Shown here: piece by piece, positions 1 through 5,500 of the stretch
Position numbering within the stretch: position 1 is the first letter of the stretch
How the letters are laid out: each line of letters opens with the position of its first letter
Assembly: GCA_019116455.1 (NCBI GenBank)
Contig: DXBR01000011.1
Coordinates: 1-9,301 of the forward strand
From: Anaerobutyricum stercoris
Lineage (GTDB): Bacteria; Bacillota; Clostridia; Lachnospirales; Lachnospiraceae
DNA length: 9,301 nt
Reading direction: 5' to 3'
The notes under the pieces: generated by a model
The model's database searches: none
Told to the model about the DNA's origin: nothing
Seen by the model: only the letters and a program-made list of their open reading frames with translations
Position numbers and translations under genes: made by a program

Positions 1-30
1 CCGCTTCTATTGTAACACACTCACGGTAAT

Positions 31-59
31 TTGACATTTTCTTTGGTTAATAATACACT
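31..59 (+). promoter_or_regulatory. possible weak upstream promoter
   Basis: TTGACA at 31-36 is followed after 17 nt by TACACT at 54-59, which matches four of six bases of the -10 consensus. Transcription would start near 66, just before the inverted repeat at 69-113, and would run into the metal regulator. The much better promoter at 151-180 makes this one optional. AT-rich DNA produces such matches by chance. Confidence 0.3.
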
Positions 60-68
60 ATATTTATA

Positions 69-113
69 TGTGAAAGTTTTCAGATTTCTGATGACAAAAA
101 CTTTTCTTTCACA
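69..113. repeat. imperfect inverted repeat upstream of the metal operon
   Basis: TGTGAAAG at 69-76 is the exact reverse complement of CTTTCACA at 106-113. An inner pairing of AGTTTT (75-80) with AAAACT (97-102) is possible if the 3' arm bulges. The loop contains a small TCAG/CTGA pairing (80-91). No T-run follows on either strand, so it does not look like an intrinsic terminator. It could be a protein-binding palindrome or part of a leader from the weak promoter at 31-59. Function unknown. Confidence 0.45.
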
Positions 114-150
114 CTGAGAAATATTAGCGATAAAAAACGAAAAAACATAC

Positions 151-180
151 TTGACAATTGAATATTCATTCAACTATAAT
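151..180 (+). promoter_or_regulatory. main promoter of the metal-efflux operon
   Basis: A perfect -35 (TTGACA, 151-156) and a perfect -10 (TATAAT, 175-180) are separated by 18 nt, so transcription should start near 187. The spacer is almost filled by the first ArsR-type operator (158-173). A bound repressor would therefore block RNA polymerase directly. This is the expected promoter for the regulator at 241, and for the ATPase unless the gap at 601-808 carries its own. Confidence 0.87.
158..173. promoter_or_regulatory. ArsR/SmtB-type operator, copy 1
   Basis: The sequence TTGAATATTCATTCAA has inverted TTGAAT/ATTCAA arms and contains TGAA-N6-TTCA, the core known for operators of the ArsR/SmtB family. 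It lies between the -35 and -10 boxes. The repressor encoded at 241-600 is the obvious ligand. Confidence 0.75.
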
Positions 181-188
181 GTGCTTAG

Positions 189-204
189 TTGAATGAATGT
201 TCAA
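189..204. promoter_or_regulatory. ArsR/SmtB-type operator, copy 2 (inverted)
   Basis: The sequence TTGAATGAATGTTCAA is, read on the opposite strand, identical to copy 1 at 15 of 16 positions. It keeps the TGAA-N6-TTCA core and begins about 2-3 nt after the predicted transcription start. Its centre is 31 bp from the centre of copy 1, about three helical turns, so dimers at the two sites would face the same side of the DNA. Confidence 0.68.
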
Positions 205-220
205 TTGAATATACATTCAT
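205..220. promoter_or_regulatory. ArsR/SmtB-type operator, copy 3
   Basis: The sequence TTGAATATACATTCAT matches copy 1 at 14 of 16 positions in the same orientation and has TGAAT/ATTCA inverted arms. It abuts copy 2 with no gap (centre-to-centre 16 bp) and ends 9 nt before the ribosome site at 230-235. It probably extends or stabilises repressor binding across the leader. Confidence 0.62.
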
Positions 221-240
221 TTGACTATAGGGAGGTAGTT

Positions 241-600
241 ATGGCAACGAAAAAAAGCGACAGCACAGCGCTGTTTCCTGAGAGTATTGAGCAGGTGCAG
301 AGAAATATGCCGGATGATGCCGATATTGAGAAAGTAGTTTCTTTTTATAAGGTTCTGGCTGACAAAACCCGGCTTCGGATTCTGTACGCCATCAAAGAAC
401 AGGAAATGTGCGCGGGAGATATCGCAGTGCTGCTTGACATGACAAAATCTGCCGTATCCCACCAGCTGGCAGTGATGCGCAACATGCATCAGATTAAATC
501 CAGACGGGATGGGAAAAATGTTTTTTATTCACTGGATGATGAACATATTGTGGATATTCTGGAGGAGGCCATGGTACATATGGTGCATGCGGAACCATAA
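241..600 (+). CDS. ArsR/SmtB-family metal-responsive repressor (CzrA-like)
   Basis: This 119-residue winged-helix protein should repress the efflux operon and release DNA when it binds metal. The DNA-binding region is about residues 56-80 (MCAGDIAVLLDMTKSAVSHQ), followed by a wing with RRDGKNVFYSL, close to SmtB and CzrA. The C-terminal helix has D100-x-H102 and H113-x2-H116, matching the four alpha-5 ligands of CzrA (Asp, His, His, His), a zinc/cobalt site across the dimer. In SmtB the fourth ligand is Glu. One cysteine (C57) sits where CadC has the first Cys of its CxC motif, but the second is Gly, so a CadC-type soft-metal site looks incomplete. The start at 241 is chosen because GGGAGG (230-235) lies 5 nt upstream; an in-frame GTG/ATG-type start further upstream would fall inside the operators. 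The ATPase follows downstream on the same strand. The symbol could be czrA, cadC or smtB, so none is assigned. Confidence 0.93.
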   Translation: MATKKSDSTALFPESIEQVQRNMPDDADIEKVVSFYKVLADKTRLRILYAIKEQEMCAGDIAVLLDMTKSAVSHQLAVMRNMHQIKSRRDGKNVFYSLDDEHIVDILEEAMVHMVHAEP

Positions 601-808
601 GCTGTCTTTTCCGTGTGCTGAAACGTTTATTCTGTACCATTTGCTGAATTACAAACGTATCAGCACACCAGGTGTAACCGGCCGGTATGCCCTTGGACAG
701 AGTGTTTTCGTCAGCCGCCATTTCCTTCACCGAATCCGGATAAATGGGAATCATACAGTGTATAAAAATACTGAACATTGAGGATCATTTAAGAAGGGAA
801 TCTGAAAT
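601..808 (+). other. regulator-ATPase gap with a 16-bp inverted repeat
   Basis: This 208-nt gap has no convincing gene. Arms at 613-628 (GTGTGCTGAAACGTTT) and 653-668 (AAACGTATCAGCACAC) are inverted copies with one mismatch, around a 24-nt spacer. No T-run follows, so it is not a standard terminator. In RNA it would be a strong hairpin just after the repressor gene and could act in processing, attenuation or mRNA stability. It might instead be a relic of a small inserted element. AAGAAGGG at 791-798 is the ribosome site for the ATPase at 809. A TATAAA at 761-766 has no good -35 partner. Confidence 0.6.
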
Positions 809-3742
809 ATGAAGAGAAAAGTTTATATTCTGGAGGGACTTGACTGCGCCAACTGCGCCGCCAAGATAGAAAATAAATTAAGTAAAATGCCCGGCCTTTC
901 TGATGTTTCGGTCACTTACGCGACCAAACAGCTGCGTCTTTTCGCAGAAGACCCGGATGCGCTTCTTCCGCAGATTCGGGAAGTGGTGAAATCCATGGAG
1001 CCGGATGTGGAAGTATTGGAACGAACCCGGGGAGGAAAACAGACGCAGGCTCACGAGCATAGTCATCATGACCATGATCACCATGATCACGAGCACCACC
1101 ACGATCATGGCGAGAGCTGCGGGTGCGGCCACGACCATCATGATCACGAGCATCACCATGACCACAAAGAAGGACCGCATGCCACCCGCTCCCACACACA
1201 TTTTGTGGAAGAGTTCCATCATGTGGAGGGGCATCCGGAGGATTGTGACTGCGAACAGTGTCATTCCTTCGTGGAGTACTGTGATGTGTGCGGGGAGAGT
1301 CTAGCAAAATGTACTTGTCATATGCCGGATGAGGATCTGGAGAAGAGGGTGTACATTCTGGAAGACATCGACTGCGCCAACTGTGCGGCAAAGATTGAGG
1401 CGAAGATCCGGCAGATGCCGGAGGTGGGATTTGCTTCTGTGGCCTTTGCCACCAAACAGTTGCGGGTGTCTGCCAATAATCAGGATGAACTGCTGCCGAA
1501 GATGCAGGCAGTGGTGGATTCCATTGAAGACGGAGTCACTATAGTTCCGAGAAAACGGAAGAAGATTACGTCGGTATCTGATACAAAGCTTTATATTCTG
1601 GAAGGTCTTGACTGTGCCAATTGCGCCGCCAAGATTGAGGCGAAGCTGAAGACCATGGACGGGGTGGACGATGTGACCATCACTTACGCCACCAGGCAGA
1701 TGAAACTGTCCGCAAAGAATCCGGACGCCATGATCCCGGCCATTCAGGCGACCATCGATTCCATGGAGGACGGCGTCACTGTGGTGCCAAAGGAAAGAAA
1801 TGTGGCCGCGGCGGCCGGAGAAAAGAAGGAGCCAATCTGGAAGAATCCGCTGTTTTCCATCGGCGTCGGCGCGGCGTTGTTTGTGGTGGGCGAGATACTT
1901 GAACATGTGGGAGCAGGTCAGATTCCGCTGCTTGTACTGTTCCTGATCGCATATCTGATTCTCGGCGGCAAGGTACTGATGACCGCCGGAAAAAATATTG
2001 CCAAAGGACAGGTATTTGACGAGAATTTCCTGATGAGCATCGCCACCATCGGCGCTTTCCTGATCCAGGAATTCCCGGAGGCCGTGGGCGTCATGCTCTT
2101 CTACCGCATCGGGGAATATTTTGAGGAACGTGCGACCGAGCAGAGCCGTTCCCAGATCATGGAGGCTGTGGATCTGCGGCCGGAAGTGGTAAACCTTGTG
2201 GTTGGTGAAGATATCCGTGTCATAGACGCGGAAGAGGCAAATGTGGGAGATATCGTCCTGGTACGGCCGGGCGACCGGATTCCTCTGGACGGCGTGATTA
2301 TCGACGGCGAGAGCCGAATTGATACCTCTCCGGTAACCGGAGAGCCGGTGCCGGTGATGGCGAGAGTCGGTGACGGTGTGGTGTCCGGCTGCGTGAATAC
2401 CTCGGGGCAGCTGAAAGTCCGTGTGGAGAAGATTCTTGAAGAATCCATGGTCACAAGAATACTTGATTCCGTGGAAAATGCAGCGGCCAGCAAGCCGAAT
2501 ATCGATAAATTTATCACCAGATTTGCCCGGGTGTATACACCGTTTGTGGTATTTTTCGCACTGTTTGTGGCGTTGGTTCTTCCATTCCTTCTGCCGGAAT
2601 CCATGAACTGGCATTTGTTTGTGGATCCGTCCTATGCAGGAGAAGTATCCAGAGTGTACGGCGTCAGCGGAACTGCATCCATTTACACGGCGCTGACCTT
2701 CCTGGTTATCAGTTGTCCGTGCGCATTGGTGCTGTCTGTGCCGCTGGCATTTTTCTCCGGCATTGGCGCGGGATCGAAGAAGGGTATTCTTTTCAAAGGC
2801 GGCGTTGCCATCGAAGCGTTGAAAAAAGTACAGGCCATCGTTATGGATAAAACCGGAACCATTACCAAAGGAAACTTTGTGGTTCAGTCTGCCAACCCGG
2901 TGGCCGGAACCGTGAGCGCCGATGAGCTGCTGACAGTGAGCGCCAGCTGCGAGTTGTCTTCCACTCATCCGATAGGAAACAGTATCGTGGAAGCAGCGGA
3001 ACAGAAAGGTCTTGATATCGAGCGGCCTTCCAGGGTAGAAGAAATCGCCGGACATGGTATCCGCGCGGTGCTCAGCCGGGGCGAAGTCCTTTGCGGCAAC
3101 CGCAAACTGATGGACGCAAACCATGTGGATATGAGTGCGTACCGGAAAGAAGATTTCGGAACAGAAGTTCTCGTGGCTCTGAACGGAACGTTTATCGGCA
3201 ATATCGTCATTTCCGATACGATTAAAGAAGACGCGCCGTCCGCCATTGCGGCAGTGAAAAAACTGGGTATCCGCACGGTTATGCTGACGGGAGACGCTCA
3301 GGAAAGCGCCGAGAAAGTTGCAAAAGACACAGAAATCGATGAGGTACATGCGAAGCTGCTGCCGGAAGAGAAACTTTCCGAACTTCAGAAAGTGCGGAAA
3401 CAGCACGGAGCTGTCATGTTTGTGGGCGACGGAATCAACGACGCGCCCGTGCTGGCGGGAGCCGATGTGGGAGCCGCCATGGGAAGCGGCGCTGACGCCG
3501 CCATAGAGGCGGCCGACGTGGTATTCATGAACTCAGAAATGAATGCGATACCGCAGGCACTGCGTATTGCCAGAATGACCAACAGCATTTCCTGGCAAAA
3601 CGTGGTATTTGCCCTGACCATCAAGATCATTGTCATGATCATGGGGCTGTTCGGTTTTGCCAACATGTGGATCGCCGTTTTTGCCGACACAGGAGTGTCC
3701 GTCATCTGCCTGTTAAATTCCATCCGGATTCTCAGAAAATGA
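809..3742 (+). CDS. cadA: P1B-type Zn/Cd/Pb-exporting ATPase with three HMA domains and a His/Cys-rich linker
   Basis: This membrane ATP-driven efflux pump for divalent soft metals (CadA/ZntA group) has 977 residues; common CadA/ZntA proteins are roughly 700-800. Three HMA domains carry DCANC motifs (cysteines 13/16, 189/192, 269/272). Between HMA1 and HMA2 lie a His-rich stretch (82-119, 20 His) with CGC at 104-106, and a cysteine cluster (146-170). The transport core is complete: the first membrane helices at about 346-390, TGEP of the actuator domain (510-513), the CPC metal site in the membrane (636-638), the phosphorylated Asp680 in DKTGT, the HP motif (720-721), TGD (827-829) and GDGINDAP (873-880). 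K939 and D960 of the last helices are 21 residues apart, the same spacing as K693 and D714 of ZntA, which supports Zn/Cd/Pb over Cu. The start at 809 has AAGAAGGG 10 nt upstream. It follows the metal sensor and is closed by the terminator at 3795-3839. Metal choice within Zn/Cd/Pb cannot be read from sequence. Confidence 0.95.
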   Translation: MKRKVYILEGLDCANCAAKIENKLSKMPGLSDVSVTYATKQLRLFAEDPDALLPQIREVVKSMEPDVEVLERTRGGKQTQAHEHSHHDHDHHDHEHHHDHGESCGCGHDHHDHEHHHDHKEGPHATRSHTHFVEEFHHVEGHPEDCDCEQCHSFVEYCDVCGESLAKCTCHMPDEDLEKRVYILEDIDCANCAAKIEAKIRQMPEVGFASVAFATKQLRVSANNQDELLPKMQAVVDSIEDGVTIVPRKRKKITSVSDTKLYILEGLDCANCAAKIEAKLKTMDGVDDVTITYATRQMKLSAKNPDAMIPAIQATIDSMEDGVTVVPKERNVAAAAGEKKEPIWKNPLFSIGVGAALFVVGEILEHVGAGQIPLLVLFLIAYLILGGKVLMTAGKNIAKGQVFDENFLMSIATIGAFLIQEFPEAVGVMLFYRIGEYFEERATEQSRSQIMEAVDLRPEVVNLVVGEDIRVIDAEEANVGDIVLVRPGDRIPLDGVIIDGESRIDTSPVTGEPVPVMARVGDGVVSGCVNTSGQLKVRVEKILEESMVTRILDSVENAAASKPNIDKFITRFARVYTPFVVFFALFVALVLPFLLPESMNWHLFVDPSYAGEVSRVYGVSGTASIYTALTFLVISCPCALVLSVPLAFFSGIGAGSKKGILFKGGVAIEALKKVQAIVMDKTGTITKGNFVVQSANPVAGTVSADELLTVSASCELSSTHPIGNSIVEAAEQKGLDIERPSRVEEIAGHGIRAVLSRGEVLCGNRKLMDANHVDMSAYRKEDFGTEVLVALNGTFIGNIVISDTIKEDAPSAIAAVKKLGIRTVMLTGDAQESAEKVAKDTEIDEVHAKLLPEEKLSELQKVRKQHGAVMFVGDGINDAPVLAGADVGAAMGSGADAAIEAADVVFMNSEMNAIPQALRIARMTNSISWQNVVFALTIKIIVMIMGLFGFANMWIAVFADTGVSVICLLNSIRILRK
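1073..1165 (+). repeat. in-gene His-rich repeat in the ATPase
   Basis: The peptide HDHHDHEHHHDH occurs twice without change, at ATPase residues 89-100 (nt 1073-1108) and 108-119 (nt 1130-1165), 57 nt apart. A short CGC-containing spacer separates the copies. This looks like an internal duplication that enlarged a metal-binding linker. Such repeats can gain or lose units by slippage. Confidence 0.8.
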
Positions 3743-3794
3743 GAGCAGGATGAAACCCGATAACTGAAAATAGAAATCGTATCCAAAAGCAAGG

Positions 3795-3839
3795 ACGCGC
3801 TGTATATGGAAAATGTATTCATATGCGGCGCGTTTTTTT
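3795..3839 (+). terminator. rho-independent terminator after the ATPase
   Basis: ACGCGC (3795-3800) pairs with GCGCGT (3828-3833). The stem continues through TGTATATG (3801-3808) against CATATGCG (3820-3827) with two wobble pairs, giving about 14 pairs and an 11-nt loop. Seven T residues follow at 3833-3839. It ends the metal operon 53 nt after the ATPase stop codon. Confidence 0.9.
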
Positions 3840-3914
3840 ACGGAAAATAAAATAAATAACTTATTACACAATTAATGAACATATAAAAAATAATGCTACA
3901 AAAAGTGCCACAGA

Positions 3915-3944
3915 TTGACCATACTAAAATATATAAGATAAAAT
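3915..3944 (+). promoter_or_regulatory. probable promoter of the interrupted HTH gene
   Basis: TTGACC (3915-3920) is followed after 18 nt by TAAAAT (3939-3944). The surrounding 3840-3960 stretch is very AT-rich, as is common upstream of clostridial genes, but it also gives alternative -10 matches such as TATAAG at 3932-3937. Transcription would start near 3951, about 25 nt before the ATG at 3976. It lies beyond the terminator of the metal operon, so the downstream gene is a separate unit. Confidence 0.5.
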
Positions 3945-3975
3945 AAATAATAAATGACAAAGGAACGGTGAATAC

Positions 3976-5427
3976 ATGTCCATTTTATCGGAAAAACTGA
4001 AATATTTTGTGGAGCAGTAAGGATACAGTATCGCGGATTTGGCCGGCAGAAGCGGGATTGAGAGAGCGACTCTTTATCAGTACCTGAAAGGAAGCCGCCC
4101 GTTGAAAAATCACGTCCATCTGGAGACTTTGATGGCGGAGCTTCAGCTCGCTCCCGACGAAAGGCAGGAAGTACTGGAAGCCTATGAAATCACGCAGATT
4201 GGGCAGGTGCAGTATAACCGCCGCTGTAAGGTCAGGGAAATCCTCAATTCGCTCCTGACCATTGAGGAGAAGACTTCTGTGGTTCCGAAACTGGAGCAGG
4301 AAATGTATCTGCGGACGGCAGAGGGGCAGCGGCTGATTCAGGGAGAACTGGAAATCAATCGCCTTGTCAGCAACATCATCTACGAAAATGTGATCCGGGG
4401 CGGAGAACTGAGACTCCTTACCCAGCCGGACAATGACCTTCTGATGGAATCTCTGCTCCTTTTGTGTGACGACAACATTCAGACGAAGGTCACGCAGATT
4501 ATCTGTCTGGAAGCGGGCGGAGGAAGAGATGGATGCCGCAATCTGGAAAATATCCGGCGGATTCTGCGGTATGGCGTCGGTATCCGTCATTACGAGCCGA
4601 GGTACTACTACGGAAGACCGGCGGAACACTATGGCGTCATGAATGTGATGCCGTATCTTGTGGTCACGGACCGCTGCGCCGTTCAGATATCCTCAGACTG
4701 GAAGGCGGCGATTCTCCACAGTGAACCCGCAGTCGTGACGTATTTCAGACATTTTTTCGAGAAAATGTGCCGGCAGAGTCATACGTTTATGACCAGCATC
4801 GACGGTTTTCTCGGCAACCAGGCAAAGTGGGGACAACAATATCTGCAGATTACAGCGCTTTCCAATATTCTTGAAATCTGTTCCGGTTTGTGCAGCGTTC
4901 AGTTCTGGGACGAGACACTCATCAGAAAATATATCAATCCCGGTATTCCCGACTGTGAGTCCGTCATAAAGAATTATTCCGCCTATGTGTCTGTTCTCTA
5001 TCAGGTGAAAAAACGACGCCATACCACGGTGCTGATGAACGCTTCCTTCGTGGAGAGATTTATACAGGATGGTATTTTACGCGAATACCCGTCCGTTTTC
5101 TTCAAGGGAGCCATATCGGCGGCCGACCGCCGGCTCCTGATCGAACGAATTCTCAAAGCGGTGGACGAGGGATGGTATCACATCCGCCTGCTACCGGGAG
5201 AGAATTTCCCTCTGTACTACCACTGGGAGATACTTCTCAGCCGGGGAGAGAGCATGCTGTTTCAGTACGCCCACCAGAATCAGTTCAAGATCTTTCAGTT
5301 CACCGAGGCGGACATCCTGGAGGCTGTCTACGATTATCTTGCAAGCATCTCCGTTGGCAAAGACACACTGGACGACGCCCAGTCGGCGGCGCAGCTGCGG
5401 GAGTGGATGGAGGAGTATCTGGGGTGA
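3976..5427 (+). pseudogene. large HTH regulator-like protein, interrupted by TAA at codon 15
   Basis: From the ATG at 3976 (AAGGA at 3960-3964 as ribosome site) the frame reads MSILSEKLKYFVEQ, then TAA at 4018-4020, then GYSIADLAGRSGIERATLYQ and 468 codons in all to TGA at 5425. Residues 17-40 look like an XRE-type helix-turn-helix (SIADLAGRSGIERATLYQYL), so the stop falls just before the DNA-binding helices. Without it the protein would have 483 residues. The body has no domain I recognise and no clear membrane segment; its middle part (MPYLVVTDRCAVQISSDWKA and after) resembles nothing I can name with confidence. The rest of the frame is undamaged, so the stop is recent, a sequencing error, tolerated by readthrough, or bypassed by an internal start. 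The best internal start is ATG at 4132 (431 residues, no HTH). The BspA-like gene begins 73 nt downstream with no terminator between, so co-transcription is possible. Confidence 0.65.
4122..4134 (+). promoter_or_regulatory. possible internal ribosome site and ATG in the HTH gene
   Basis: GGAG at 4122-4125 lies 6 nt before an in-frame ATG at 4132, good spacing for initiation. Translation from here would give residues beginning MAELQLAPDERQEVLEAYE, that is, the body of the protein without its DNA-binding helices. The TTG at 4039 is also in frame but has no ribosome site before it and would cut the HTH in half. Confidence 0.35.
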
Positions 5428-5500
5428 AGGAGTATTTTAGAGGAAAATCAATCAGATAGCGAGAAATGTGGGAACAAGTTTTTGAAAGGGGAAAGAGTGT

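Noticed and set aside
193..240. Earlier in-frame start for the metal regulator, adding 16 residues
   Set aside because: It lies inside the operator array, has no ribosome site, and the added residues do not resemble the family; the start at 241 has GGGAGG 5 nt upstream.
738..766. Second promoter just before the ATPase (TATAAA at 761)
   Set aside because: There is no acceptable -35 at 16-18 nt; TATAAA alone is common in AT-rich DNA.
494..781. Open frames on both strands across the regulator-ATPase gap
   Set aside because: Neither has a good ribosome site or recognisable product, and both overlap the end of the regulator gene; recorded only as context for the inverted repeat.
1301..3406. Long open frame of 701 codons on the minus strand
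   Set aside because: It is entirely opposite the well-supported ATPase gene, shows no recognisable domain, and arises from the codon pattern of the real gene.
809..3742. Copper-exporting (CopA-type) identity for the ATPase
   Set aside because: K939 and D960 in the last helices fit the ZntA/CadA group, the HMA motifs are DCANC rather than the GMTCxxC usual in CopA, and the neighbour is a CzrA-like regulator rather than CsoR or CopY.
4039..4041. TTG as the true start of the HTH gene
   Set aside because: It has no ribosome site, would cut the HTH in half, and homologous-looking sequence continues upstream to the ATG at 3976.
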